Positions 43,971 to 56,076 of a stretch of DNA of 64,000 nt are shown piece by piece (positions within the stretch are counted from its first letter, which is position 1; every line of letters begins with the position of its first letter). Position numbers and translations under genes: made by a program. The notes beneath the pieces were generated by a model. That model was not told where the DNA came from, ran no database searches, and worked only from the letters and a program-made list of their open reading frames with translations. Origin of the DNA: Parietaria judaica (taxonomy: Eukaryota; Streptophyta; Magnoliopsida; Rosales; Urticaceae); NCBI GenBank assembly GCA_954871525.1, contig OX940860.1:27188001-27252000 (forward strand), read 5' to 3'.

Positions 43971-45005
43971 TGACGAACATTGGGTTTTCCCGGCCTAGAT
44001 TTTAAAGTTAAGGGCCCTTAATTTAAAATTTTATTTTTGAATACTTGGGTGGTTGTGTTAAAATTGGATGGCTTGATTGAAAAAAATTTGTTGTAATGGA
44101 GTAGAGAGGTTCTTTTTTGGAATCTTTGGAGCTCAGTTGTATTTTAATGACTTGTGTGCCAAGAAACCAAGCTAATCTAAATGAGTAGCTCTTTTATTGA
44201 TGAAAAGTAGAGGTTCTTCATTACCCGATGTGAATGAAAGATACACAAACACTCACCAATTTGATGTGTGTTTGGTTAACTTTTTGTTAAATTAAAAAAA
44301 AAAAATTAAAAAATTAATTGAAACTAATTAAATACATGCAAATAAGTAAAAGAAGTACTACGACAACAATAGCACAAAGCTATGTTGAGTGATTTTTCAA
44401 GATTATGCCATTAGAAAATAAATTCAATAATAACACAATTAAACTCTCTTTACAATGTTTTATAAAGAACCAATATCACATTTCATGATCATATAAATCT
44501 GAGAAAGAGGGTATCAAATGAGGTGAGAGCTCAAGGAAGAAATTAAAAACATCATAAGACGCTTTTATTAAAATGTTTAAAGTTGAACAAAATATAAAAT
44601 CCTAGAAAAAATTTCAACAAAATATAACCAATCATGTTTTTAAAAGCGTTTTGCAAAACGCTTCCAAAGGGCTCTACGTGTTTCTCGTTTCTTGTTCTCT
44701 ATTTGCATTTATTCCATCAAGTTTCAATACCAACAAGTTCCGCCATGGGTGTAACCAAGGTTCAAAAAGCGACATCAATAAAAATTTAATGAAAGATAGT
44801 TTCTATTTACTAGCAAAGTTTTAACAACCTCGGCATACCTACGATATGTAATTTGGTAAATCATTTTGTAATGAGTGCCAATTTTTCGTGATAATAAGTT
44901 CCTTTTTTTTTTCCTAATTGAAATTCGATCTTTGTCTAATGACTCCTCATTTTCTTCAATTTTTTTCATATTACGCATTACATAATCTCTCAACATTCCT
45001 CTTTG
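43971..45005. other. 3' flank and spacer, no gene recognised
   Basis: AT-rich. An 18 bp perfect palindrome AGCGTTTTGCAAAACGCT lies near 44645. A 73-codon - strand frame at 44775-44996 is Lys/Arg/Glu-rich without a domain and is probably not a gene. Confidence 0.5.
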
Positions 45006-45022
45006 AAGAGCGTGAGAGAGAG

Positions 45023-45124
45023 GTGGTTGCTAGGATAGCCTAGTGGTAATTCCACACTACCTCTAAAGTGGAGGTCGTGGGTTCGATCCCCACCGCAGCA
45101 AAGCTGCCTTCAAAAAAAAAAAAA
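45023..45124 (+). mobile_element. tRNA-derived SINE with perfect target duplication
   Basis: Pol III A box (TAGCCTAGTGGTAA) and B box (GGGTTCGATCCCC) spaced as in a tRNA, then a short body and a poly(A) run. A 17 bp direct repeat AAGAGCGTGAGAGAGAG flanks it (45006-45022, 45125-45141). It lies ~190 bp upstream of the F-box gene start. Confidence 0.9.
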
Positions 45125-45329
45125 AAAGAGCGTGAGAGAGAGCGGACACTGAGATGAACATTGATTGACGCCGTTAGTCTTGTGTACAACTTGAGTACTT
45201 TTGTTACTATTAACAACTGAAATATTTAAATAAACTGACATGATTAAATACTTATGCCGCAAATATTCGTTATTAGTTGTCGTCGTATGAGGTGACTGAT
45301 GACCAATCATTGATTCTCCATCACAGAAA

Positions 45330-47113
45330 ATGGGTTGTTGTTGCGACGATGACGACGACCATGATCTCCTCAAGCACCTCACTCCCGCCATTCTTGACCT
45401 AACCCTAGCCCCAAATCCATCTCATTCATCCTCCGTCTCCGGCGACGTGCTATCGCCGATGAACTCGCACTTCGCGGCGCTCGGGTGCCGCGACACGCTG
45501 CTGGTGATCTTCGAGAAGCTTCCGGTCCCGGACCTGGCTCGCGCCAGCTGCGTCTGCCGGGCCTGGAACTCGGTCGCCTCCGACAGGGAGATCGTCGAGC
45601 GGGCTTTCATGGCGCCCTGGAAGCTCGAGCGCGTGGTCGGAGATCCGGTCTCCGGGAGGAGCTTCTGGAGGGACAGCGGCCTCGGAAAGTTTGCGATTTC
45701 TCACCGGATTGCTCGCGGCGACAGTGTCGCTAGCCTCGCCGTCAAGTACTCCGTTCAGGTACGGAATCTGGTCCTGTTTGGTTCCCTGGAAAGCTGAAAA
45801 TAACGAGGAAGAAAACTTTTCTAGCCTTGGAATTGAATCATCGGATCTTTTATGAATAAATTGACTGGTAATTCAGCTCAGTGTCAAGAGAAAACTATCG
45901 AAATCCTTCAAAAATGTCCACACTTTCAAGAAAACCAGAGCTTAGAATCAAGAGATATCTTCATTTATATGTTCATAAAAAAGTTTTCTTAAGATGGTTT
46001 CTTTTGTTATTGATTGTGCTTATGTATCTTTTGTATTGTTGTGCTGTATGCATATATTTTTGGTCGTACGAGTTCTTCAAATTTTTGTATGTCGTGGGGT
46101 TCGAACCCTGTCTTATTGACTGGATATTATGTTGTGGCGTTTCGTTTAAGACGTGCACTTTTTATGTTTGGTTTATAACGCAATCTCCGTTTTCCGGGAC
46201 GATGTGAATTTAGAGGATTAAGAAAATCGTCTTGAATGGAGTTACACGTACGCGTCGTATAGTTGTTTTTTTTTGTCTTAGAGTGATTTGAACGCGATGC
46301 TACGCAACGATGAATTATATGCTTTTAGACGACCCTTTAGACAACCATGCTTGCTTGGCCTAGTGGTAAATCCACTACATGAATCTTTAAGAGGTTTTGG
46401 GTTCAACCCAGCGAGAAGTGGAAATTGCGTATACATGTAATTTTGGCCAATAGTCTCATATGGTCTTGTTTTATGAAATGCAAATTATTCGTTGCTTGGA
46501 CTTCATGAAAAATTCACATTGTGCTATTTTTCACAACAAAGCTGTACCTTTTGGCTTAAGCTGCACGTTTGCGTTAAGATACATCGAGTTTTTGCTTGCC
46601 TATATCATAAAAGAATCTCAAAAAGATCTCTTATTTGATATTTTAAGAACTCGGGTTGTCACAATCATGTTGCGAATGTTCAAATGGTTCGGATAAGAAC
46701 CCTGTGTTTGCTTTATTTACTTGTTTTTCTGCTAGGTTATGGACATAAAGCGGTTGAACAACATGATGAGCGAGCACGGGATATACTCTAGGGAGAGACT
46801 GTTGATCCCCATAAGCCACCCCAAGATTCTCGTGGGAGGCACGTGCTACATGGAGATGGACGTTTATGCCAAAAGAGAAGTTGCTGTGCTGTACTTGGAC
46901 GGTTCTGCCCCTGAGCAAATGAGCTCTCTTCTGCTCAATCACAGGGCTTCCTTGCAAGCCAAGAAAAGGGTGATTCATTCCCTGAAGAGAAGTATGCAGG
47001 TCGATGACGGTACTGCTGAGTACTACTTGGCCGTCTCCAATGGTGACCCTCGAGCTGCTTTGTCCGAGTTCTCTGAGGATTTGAGGTGGGAAAGAGAGGT
47101 GGGTTTCCGCTGA
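45330..47113 (+). CDS. F-box protein with LysM domain
   Basis: Exons 45330-45758 and 46736-47113 (TTCAG|GTACGG; GCTAG|GTTATGG, phase 0) give 268 residues. A Cys/Asp-rich start (MGCCCDDDDDHD) precedes an F-box at ~50-95 (LLVIFEKLPVPDLARASCVCRAW) and a LysM fold at ~127-170 (RIARGDSVASLAVKYSVQ, continuing VMDIKRLNNMM). Expected role: substrate receptor of an SCF ubiquitin ligase; ligand of the LysM part is unknown, and there is no signal peptide, so it should be intracellular. It matches the layout of Arabidopsis At1g55000, the neighbour of AXR4 (At1g54990). The exon border cuts the LysM domain. Confidence 0.92.
46344..46445 (+). mobile_element. Diverged tRNA-derived SINE in the F-box gene intron
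   Basis: A box TGGCCTAGTGGTAAA and B box GGGTTCAACCC with tRNA-like spacing. No clear tail or target duplication, so borders are approximate. Confidence 0.6.
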
Positions 47114-47866
47114 GAAGATCAAAGAATCATTGTGTATATATGAATTGCGAAGAGTGATTATTACATGATCATGAGTGATCTGTATCATGATATTATGATT
47201 ATATAAATCTATGGTAAATGGAACAGAACTTGAAACTGTAATCCATTGGAACCTGAAACTGAAGATGCTCAATCTGAAGAAAAGGAAAGAAGTATTGTGT
47301 ATATATAAAAATAGTGAAGGTGGTGGCTGTTACATGATAATAAGAAATATCAGAGCGTGGAGTTTGTTAATCAATTTTTCGTATTTTTTAATTTTATTTT
47401 TATGAGTCAGGTATCGGCCTTCTAGCTTTTTCTTTTTTTGGGCCAGTCCTGTTTTTTTTCTTTTCTTTTTTCGGGCCTTCCCAAACTGGGCTGTTCATGG
47501 TCTCGACCGGGTTTCGGATCCTTGTTTTTAGATCGGTACAACTGCTATTCCCGTTTTTTTTTTCTTTCACAAAAATGTCTCTTTGCGGACAGAAACCGAG
47601 ATAAATAAATCTAACTACAATGAGAGGATAATTATGTATCATTATCAATACAGATATTTTATTATTTAACTATTGAAAATCACGTCGTTTCTGATAAATA
47701 ATCTCAGAGCAATTTTGAGAAGAACATGTCTTGTTACAATAATATTTCATTATTTAATTATTGAATATTCTGAGAGCAAGTTCTTGCTACAAACATTTTC
47801 CTACTTAACTAATTGGGAGTGCATTAATACTGTAGACGCAACAGTAAAAAATTGACCAGTCAGTTA
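47114..47866. other. 3' flank of the F-box gene, nothing else recognised
   Basis: AT-rich, with T-rich runs at 47430-47565. No supported gene. Confidence 0.5.
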
Positions 47867-47871
47867 GTGAC

Positions 47872-48582
47872 TGTTGTGAGTGGCTCCACTGAGAAGGCCC
47901 AGGATTAAGGCCCATATTCATTAGGCCCAAGCGACACTAAGGCTTATGTAATAAAGCCTGAACTCAGCATTAGTAAACGACTTGTCGTTAAGCTGAGTGC
48001 AGAGTCATGTCGTATTGAGGATAATGACACATGGCTTAATCCAAGCCATCGGTGGTTGCTGATCCAACGGTCTACACTTGCCCGTGCCCTCAGCTCATAT
48101 AAAAGGGAAGCAAAGCTTGCCCTAATCCGCATCGTGAAGAAAGCAAGGAAGGGGAGAGAGAGAGCTAATCGCCGGCGAGAACCTGAGTCCGAAGCCTGCT
48201 TCTCCAAGGATCTTCTCGGGGTAATCCGAGCTACACGGCGAGGCACAATCGTCACTGATTGTTCCGGTGAGACCTAGGGTTTCACTGGATCTCCAACTGT
48301 CTTGAATCAGTTGGTGGATGAGCCTGCGTGTTGTGATCAGGAGGATTCGAGGAATCAGTACCTCTCAGATCTCGCGACGATCAACTCCGTCCTCCCAATG
48401 ATGCGGATGGACTCTGAAGGCTGATTTACTTCTAGAAAATCAGTGTTGAGCTCAGTCGATCAGGTTTTATTGTTCTTTAACTTCTTGCATGTAATCTTGT
48501 GTTGATTGTAATCGGGTTTAGTTGTTTTAGTGTTTGATTCTGTTGATCTGTTTGGGTTGTGTATACTCGTGTTTTTGTAACA
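47872..48582 (+). repeat. Copia element 1, 5' LTR
   Basis: TGTTGTGAGT ... TTTTGTAACA; TATA box TATAAAA at 48098-48104. Confidence 0.95.
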
Positions 48583-48583
48583 G

Positions 48584-48595
48584 TGGTATCAGAGC
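48584..48595 (+). other. Primer binding site (initiator tRNA-Met type)
   Basis: TGGTATCAGAGC one base after the LTR, the standard copia sequence complementary to the 3' end of initiator tRNA-Met. Confidence 0.95.
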
Positions 48596-48917
48596 CTTTG
48601 GTTCGTTGTATTAGGTCATCATTCTCGTCTTATCATCGCTCTGTGAATCTTGTTGTGTCTTGTATCACTGTATCTCTGTAAGGTTTTTATCTGGCTGTGA
48701 TTATCTTTCCATCTCCTATTTTTCTTGTTTGAGTTTAGGGTCCTTTGTGATCAAGAAACCCTAAGTTCTTGTTTCTTGACTCTGATTGAGAGTGTATTGT
48801 GCTGTGAATAGATTAATTAGACTAGCTTCTCTGTCAAACCCATTAATTAGAGCTTCCTCTGCCAGCTAGTCGATTCATAGCTTCCTTCTCTTTCCCTGTC
48901 CCTTAAGAATAGGAAAA

Positions 48918-51900
48918 ATGAGCTCTAGGATTGAAATCCCTTGCTATGATGGCAAGATAGATTTTAGTAGTTGGAAAAAGAAGATGAGGGCTCTGTTATC
49001 CCACAACAAAGTCCTCATCGCTCTACAATCCAATGCTGAATTATGGTCCAAGGATCAGATTTCCAACAAGAGTGAAATCAACGAAGAAGCATATAGCCTG
49101 ATAGTTTTAAACCTATCAGACTATGTGCTCAGAAAAGTTGATGGAGAAGAATCTCCTCTTGGAATTTGAGAAAGGCTGAATTCCTTGTATTCTGTTCAGT
49201 CTGCTCCAAATCTTGTATATCTTAAAGGGGCTTTGTTCTCTTTCAAGATGGATACAAGTAAAACACTTGAGGAAAATCTTGATGAGTTTTTAAAACTAAC
49301 CCAAGTGTTTAGAGGAACTGATCAGGACCTGAATGAATCCAGCCTTTCCATGATTCTCCTAAATTCCCTCCCTGAGCAGTATCACGTTGTTAAGGATGCT
49401 CTTCAATACTCAGGTACTGTTCCCAAGCTAGAGTTGATAATCTCAGGTCTTAAGGCTAGAGAGTTAGAGCTTAAGAATAGTAAGAGGTCAAGCAACAACC
49501 TGTTTGTGAGAGGAGGGTCTAGTTTAGGACATAACCCTAAGTTTAGTAAGGGTAAGGACAAACCTAGGTTTCAGAATGAGGGGAGTAACATAGAGGGTAG
49601 AAAATGCTTTAACTGTGGTAAGATAGGACATCTTAGAAGGAATTGAAATAAACCCTTGAAACCCCTAAAACCTAGGCATAAGATCCAACAAAACAATTCA
49701 GAGAACAATGTTGCATGTACACAGTCAAATAAACCTGAAATCTATGAAGTTCTCACTGCTGCTACTAAAGTAAGCAGTAAGAAATGGATCTTAGATTCAG
49801 GGTGCTCTTTTCACATGACACCAGATAGAAACAGTTTTGATGATCTAACTATAAAGCACACAAATGAGACTGTATACATGGCAACAGATGACCCCCGTGA
49901 AGTAGAAGGTATAGGCTCGGTCATTTTTATTAATGAGGAGAAAAATAGGATCAAGCTTACAAATGTTAGATATGTCCCTGGGATTAAGAAGAACTTGCTA
50001 TCTTTAGGAGTGTTTGATGATCTAGGCTGTAAATGGAGTGCAGAAAACTCTTATCTTACCATTCTCCACAAGAATAAGTTAGTTCTTTCAGCCACTAAGG
50101 TCAATAACATCTACATCATGTTAGGAAATAGTGAGTCAAACTTTGCTAATGCTGTATCTCATAGAAACCACCTCCCAGAAACTGAAAAATGGCACCTTAG
50201 GTTAGGCCATATGAGTCAGCAAGGTCTTAAGATTCTCCATGATAAGGGTATGCTAGGGAAGTTTCCTTTCTCTGAATTATCATTCTGTGAACCGTGTGTC
50301 CTTGGCAAGCAACATAGGATTAAGTTTAGCAAAGGTACCCATCTCTCCACCCAACCCTTAGATTATGTTCACTCTGACCTTTGGGGCCCTGAGAGATGTC
50401 TCTCTCATGGCAACAATAAATATTTTATGAGCATTGTTGATGATTACTCTAGGAGAGTATGGACCTTCTTACTTAGATCCAAGGATGAAGCCCTAGGGAA
50501 ATTTAAAGAGTGGAAAACCCTAGAAGAAAACCAAATTGGAAAAACCCTTAAGAACCTTAGAACTGACAATGGCCTTGAGTTCTGCAATGAAAAATTTGAC
50601 TCTTATTGCAAAACTCATGGAATCCAAAGACATAGGACTGTTAAACATACCCATCAGCAAAATGGGGTTGCTGAGAGGATGAACAGAACCCTCTTAGAAA
50701 AGGTTAGGTGCCTTCTTTTCACTTCTGGATTAGCCAAAACCTTCTGGGGAGAAGCTCTAGCTACTGCAACTTATCTGATCAATAGAAGTCCCTCTACTGC
50801 TATTAACCTTAAGTGTCCCATGGAACTATGGACTGGTAGGAAGGTAGATTTAAGTCATTTGAGGGTCTTTGGTTGTGCTACTTATGCACACACCAAGGAT
50901 GGGAAGCTTGATCCCATATCTATCAAGTGTATTTTTCTGGGGTATCAACAACAACAGGGAACTAAGGGATATAGGCTATGGGATAGGAGCTCAAGAGGGG
51001 TTAAGATCATAGTAAGTAGGGATGTGATCTTTAATGAATTGAGTTTTCCTTGTAAGTCAACTAGTGACAAACCCTTAGAGTCTGAGGTCCAAGTTAGTGA
51101 ACCCGTTAGTACCCAAATTGAGGTGGAGCCTATCTCGGGGAATGATATGGCTCAAGAACAAAATGAGGCACCAGTTCAAGGTGAATATGGTGAGGGTAGT
51201 GAACAAATTGTTCAAGAAAATGTCACTGAGGATATAGAACAATTAGAGGAAACTGATCAGACTCAGTTAGAAAACTACCAACTTGCAAGAGATAGAGAAA
51301 GAAGACCAATCAGAACCCCCTCTAGATTCTCTTATGCTGATCTTGTGTACACTGCATTAGTTGCAGCACATGAGATTCAGATAGATGAACCAGACACTTA
51401 CTTTGAAGCCATTAGGTCTAAGAATAGGGAAAATTGGTTTGAAGCCATGAAAAGTGAAATAGAATCCCTTAGGACCAATAAGACTTGGATCTTAATAGAC
51501 AAACCTAAGAACCAAAGAGTAGTTCAGTGCAAATGGCTGTTCAAAGTAAAAGAGGGAATAAGTGAAAAAGATCCTCCTAGGTTTAAGGCTAGGCTAGTAG
51601 CTAAGGGCTTCACTCAAAAGGAGGGAATTGATTTTCATGAAATCTTCTCTCCTGTAGTGAAGTTCAAAACTATTAGGATCATGCTTGCTTTAGTGGCTCA
51701 AGAAGATCTTGAACTTGAGCAACTTGATGTCACAACAGCTTTCCTCTATGGAGAGCTTGATGAGCACATAGTTATGAATCAGCCTGAAGGGTTTAAAGAC
51801 AAAACACATCTTGATAGAGTTTGCCTATTGAAAAAATCTATTTATGGACTAAAACAGTCCCCTAGACAGTGGTACAAGAGATTTGACACGTTTGTTACCA

Positions 51901-52943
51901 ACTTAGGTTTTAAGAGAAGTGAGTATGATAGTTGTTTTTACTTTAAGAATGATAATAAGTTTCCTGTCTATCTTTTACTTTATGTTGATGATATGCTCAT
52001 TATTAGCAAGTCCTTATCTTCCATTTCTGATATAAAATCAAGTTTGAATTCTGAGTTTGAAATGAAAGACTTGGGAAATGCTAAGAAAATCTTGGGCATG
52101 ATCATTGACAGAGACAGGAAAAACAACTTTCTTAAACTTCACCAAAAACCATACCTAAGGAAACTGATTAACAAGTTTGGAAACCAAAATGTCAAACATG
52201 TTAATGTTCCCTTAGCTGGCCACTTTATTTTGGATAAGACTCAATCTCCTAAAACAGCTTCTGAAAAATTAAAAATGGAGAATAAGCCTTATTCAAACAT
52301 AATTGGTTAATTGATGTATGCTATGATTAGCACTAGGCCTGATCTTGCTCATTGCATATCTGTGTTAAGTAGATTTATGTCTAATCCAGGAATAGATCAT
52401 TGGAATGCATTGATGTGGGCTGTGAATTATGTGAATAGTACCATTGATATTGGGCTAGTGTATAGGAAAGGATGTGACTTTACCCTTCATGGCTATATAG
52501 ATTCTGATTTTGCTGGTGATAGAGACTCTAGGAAGTCGACCACTAGCTACATTTTTTCTCTGGGTGATTGCTGTGTTTGTTGGAAAGCACAAATTCAACC
52601 TCTGGTTGCATTGTCTACCACTGAGGCTGAATATGTGGCTCTTGCTGATTGTATTAAAGAGGCTATATGGTTACAGGGTTTCTTAAGGGAAAATAAGTTA
52701 GTTTCCGAAAGTGCTAAAGTGTTCTCTGATAGTCAAAGTGCTTTACATTTAAGTAAAAATCCTGTTTATCATGAACGTACTAAACATGTCGATGTTAGAT
52801 TCCACTTTGTTCATAATCTAATAAGTGGAGGTACAATACGCGTGGAGAAACTTGTCACAGAGGATAATCCTGCTGATATGGGCACCAAAGTTGTCACAGG
52901 ACAGAAATTCAAACATTGTTTGAATTTACTACACGTTGGCTAA
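48918..52943 (+). pseudogene. Copia gag-pol polyprotein with three in-frame stops
   Basis: A single frame with no frameshift. Gag 48918-49646 ends in a zinc knuckle (CFNCGKIGHLRRN, then a stop where the last Cys is expected). Protease WILDSGCSFHMTPD (~49786); integrase zinc region (~50190-50310) and core with HSDLWGP, RTDNGLEF and GVAERMN; reverse transcriptase with YVDDM (~51981); RNase H with DSDFAGD, STTEAEY and DSQSALHL (to TAA-adjacent end LLHVG, 52943). Stops: TGA 49167-49169 (Trp expected), TGA 49644-49646 (Cys expected), TAA 52308-52310. All active-site residues I can identify are present. Confidence 0.93.
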
Positions 52944-53040
52944 GGTCCCGTCGGGTGTCTTATTGTCGTTTAGAGTCGAGCGATGATAAGACACATTGCC
53001 TGATGATGAATATGTCCTATGATGCTGAATGTGGCGCCAC

Positions 53041-53050
53041 AGGTGGAGAT
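53041..53050 (+). other. Polypurine tract of copia element 1
   Basis: AGGTGGAGAT directly before the 3' LTR. Confidence 0.7.
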
Positions 53051-53761
53051 TGTTGTGAGTGGCTCCACTGAGAAGGCCCAGGATTAAGGCCTATATTCAT
53101 TAGGCCCAAGCGACACTAAGGCTTATGTAATAAAGCCTGAACTCAGCATTAGTAAACGACTTGTCGTTAAGCTGAGTGCATAGTCATGTCGTATTGAGGA
53201 TAATGACACATGGCTTAATCCAAGCCATCGGTGGTTGCTGATCCAACGGTCTACACTTGCCCGTGCCCTCAGCTCATATAAAAGGGAAGCAAAGCTTGCC
53301 CTAATCCGCATCGTGAAGAAAGCAAGGAAGGGGAGAGAGAGAGCTAATCGCCGGCAAGAACCTGAGTCCGAAGCCTGCTTCTCCAAGGATCTTCTCGGGG
53401 TAATCCGAGCTACACGGCGAGGCACAATCGTCACTGATTGTTCCGGTGAGACCTAGGGTTTCACTGGATCTCCAACTGTCTTGAATCAGTTGGTGGATGA
53501 GCCTGCGTGTTGTGATCAGGAGGATTCGAGGAATCAGTACCTCTCAGATCTCGCGACGATCAGCTCCGTCCTCCCAATGATGCGGATGGACTCTGAAGGC
53601 TGATTTACTTCTAGAAAATCAGTGTTGAGCTCAGTCGATCAGGTTTGATTGTTCTTTAACTTCTTGCATGTAATCTTGTGTTGATTGTAATCGGGTTTAG
53701 TTGTTTTAGTGTTTGATTCTGTTGATCTGTTTGGGTTGTGTATACTCGTGTTTTTGTAACA
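53051..53761 (+). repeat. Copia element 1, 3' LTR
   Basis: Same length as the 5' LTR; TATAAAA at 53277-53283. Differences noted include CCCATATT/CCTATATT, GCAGAGTC/GCATAGTC and CGGCGAGA/CGGCAAGA. Confidence 0.95.
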
Positions 53762-53889
53762 GTGACAAATGTTGCTCTATCGTGACTTCCCATTCCTTTC
53801 TCGATGGTTCTACGTTTTTCTTTTCCTGTCTGACTCTCTCTTCCTCATCTCTCTCTCTCAAAAAGTAAGTCGGTTAAATGCATTGAAAG

Positions 53890-54089
53890 CTCAGGGCGCG
53901 CGACGCGCCCCGAAGGCATGTTTTTTTTTTAGGCTTCGGGGCGCGCGACGCGCCCCGAAGGCATGTTTTTGCCTCAGGGCACGCGGCGCGCCCCGAAGGC
54001 ATGTTTTTTGCCTCAGGGCGCGCGGCGCGCCCCGAAGGCATGATTTTTCCTTCGGCGCGCACGGCGCGCCCCGAAAGCATGTTTTTAGG
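53890..54089. repeat. ~40 bp GC-rich minisatellite, five copies
   Basis: Unit: GGGCGCGCGACGCGCCCCGA + AGGCATGTTTTT. The core is self-complementary (GGCGCGCC), so each unit can form a hairpin. Long frames in both directions here are repeat artefacts. Confidence 0.9.
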
Positions 54090-54094
54090 CCGGG

Positions 54095-54385
54095 CCGAGT
54101 CGACATTTCCCGAGTGAGTTTGGGTTGACTTTTATGTTGACCTTCCGGGTCGACCTTTAGGGTCGGGCCCGTTGGCTATTTGGTTGACTTCCCGGGTCGA
54201 CCCAATGACTTTTTGGGTTGACTTTCCGGGTCGGGCCGTTGACTTTTTCGGTTGACCATTCGGGTCAGCCCTTTGACCTTTCCGGACCAGGCCCTTTGAC
54301 TTTTTCGGGCCGGTTTGGTTTTGACTTTTCCTGAGCGGGTCAAAGTCGATTTAGTGGGCCTAATATGTCTTGGGCCTTAATTTTT
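54095..54385. repeat. Degenerate TTGACTTTTCGGGTCGAC repeat
   Basis: About a dozen diverged ~22 bp units mixing TTGAC(T/C)TTT, CGGGTCGA and GGGCC. TTGAC is also the core of WRKY-factor W-boxes, but the regular spacing argues for a simple repeat. Confidence 0.7.
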
Positions 54386-54544
54386 CTAGGCTCCGGAAAA
54401 TACGCATAACATACATATTAAGTATAGTTTATGTAGTTGTTACATATATGTTTATTTTGTATTGTTTATAAGTCTTTATATCTATATACATGTATATTGA
54501 TTATGCCATAATTAATTATTTATTATTGAAATACACTCGGTGGA

Positions 54545-54785
54545 AGGCAGTGTCGGCAACACAGTCGTTATTTTCGATGATGTCGGTGACGTACTCAACG
54601 ATATCAACGATGCATTCGGCATTTTTTGACGTAATCGCGGTGTTGGCGACCCACTTGGCATTGTCGACACAGTCGACAATGTATACTCACGACCAAGTGC
54701 GTTGCCGATACTGCGAAGTACGTCACCGACACCGCCGAGATTATCGAGTGCGTCACCGACACCACCGAGTATGTCGCATAAACTT
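54545..54785. repeat. GTCACCGACACC-type repeat
   Basis: Short diverged units (GTCACCGACACCGCCGAG, GTCACCGACACCACCGAG and looser ones), open in both directions. No gene claimed. Confidence 0.6.
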
Positions 54786-54789
54786 ATCC

Positions 54790-55863
54790 TTAACTTTGGT
54801 TTAGTGACAGAGCTCAAAGTTATACTGAAACTAAAACACTGGGTATTTATGACGGCAAAAATAAGTATTGAAATATACTCTCTACGGAAGTGTAAAAATG
54901 AGGTATTTATGTCGCAATTATCTCTATTTTAAAAATTAGTTAAATAATTTTTTTTCTCCAATCATATATTTACTTCTTAGATAATTAATTAATAAAATAA
55001 AAGTGCATCGTCTGAAGTGCATCGCTTGAAATATAAAGCTAGCTCCGCCACTGCGTAGAGTTATACATCACATGATCATTATTATTTAAATATCATGTAT
55101 GTAGCTTTATGTTATATTATATATATCTCTGTACCAATTTTTTTATATGATATATATTTAATTATTGCATAGTAAAACTAGGTATCTACTTGTCAATACA
55201 TATTAGATTTGATATCTAATCTAATCTTTATCAAGAAATTGATCACGTGGGTGGCATCTTTATCAACTACCATTCTATATTGATCTTAACCCTTTCCAGC
55301 TCATTTAAAAAAAAAAAAAAAAAAACCTTTCCTGCTACTTTGTATATTTACATTTGAACTGCGTTTCTTATCCATAGCTTAAAAAAATCAACTAATTAAT
55401 TAGGCGGATTGATCATAAATATATTAGTTGATATATGCGGCATAAGTAATTATATAATAATATTCTGGGGAGGTATGATCTTTTTGGTTGTTTATCATAT
55501 GTTACGGTAAATGTATTCTAACCAAGTTTGCACACCATTTGAGCACTAGTGGAAACTAAAGAAATTACATATATATTGTAACATTAGGTACTTTAAAATT
55601 CATCATAAATAAACAACGGGCTCCATTTTTTTTTTTTTTTTGTGTCGTGTTCTAAATAATTTTATATAGATTCAGATGTCTTATTAATGAAATCCAGAGC
55701 TGCTTTGATTAATAATGATATTTACCGTGTCTACTTGTTCACGGTTTTGTTAAAAATAATTAACAATATTATATCTTCATGAATGAAACAAAGTAATTCA
55801 TAAAAGAAAACATATTTTTGACATATAATCAGCTATTACCAACGCAAATGAATCAAACCTATG
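54790..55863. other. AT-rich spacer, nothing recognised
   Basis: Homopolymer runs (A18 near 55305, T17 near 55628). GCTAGCTCCGCCACTGC at ~55030 resembles a known type of MITE end, but no partner end was found. Confidence 0.5.
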
Positions 55864-55868
55864 CATCG

Positions 55869-56038
55869 TGCTCTAGTATAGCTGTTGTATAAGCTTAGTT
55901 AGTAGTGCAAGCTGTAGTTATCAGTGCTAGTTAATTTGGGTATAAATACCAAGTTGTAACCGATTCATTATTCAAGTCAATACAATCAGAATCTTCTTTC
56001 AATTCTGTTTGGCTCTCTCTCGCTTTTGCATCTTATCA
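55869..56038 (+). repeat. Copia element 2, 5' LTR
   Basis: TGCTCTAGTATAG ... GCATCTTATCA; TATAAATA at 55941-55948. Confidence 0.88.
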
Positions 56039-56050
56039 TGGTATAAGAGC
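56039..56050 (+). other. Primer binding site of copia element 2
   Basis: TGGTATAAGAGC, one mismatch from the standard initiator tRNA-Met site, directly after the LTR. Confidence 0.8.
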
Positions 56051-56076
56051 AACGATCATCATCTGAAGAAGCTTCC

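Larger units (their letters stand above)
47872..53761 (+). mobile_element. Ty1/copia LTR retrotransposon (Tork-like), 5.9 kb, young
   Basis: Two 711 bp LTRs with 5 bp duplication GTGAC (47867-47871, 53762-53766). Between them one gag-pol frame. Domain order protease-integrase-RT-RNase H is that of copia; the gag and integrase wording recalls Tnt1/Tork elements. I count about five LTR mismatches (over 99% identical), so insertion is very recent. Confidence 0.95.

Noticed and set aside
45031..45115. Possible functional tRNA gene
   Set aside because: A and B boxes are present, but poly(A) tail and 17 bp target duplication show a SINE; no proper acceptor stem was seen.
53874..54128. Arg/Ala/Pro-rich frames on both strands
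   Set aside because: Products of the GGCGCGCC minisatellite, not proteins.
54095..54385. Cluster of TTGAC W-boxes as a WRKY-responsive enhancer
   Set aside because: The motifs recur as part of a tandem repeat with no nearby gene; regulatory meaning cannot be supported.
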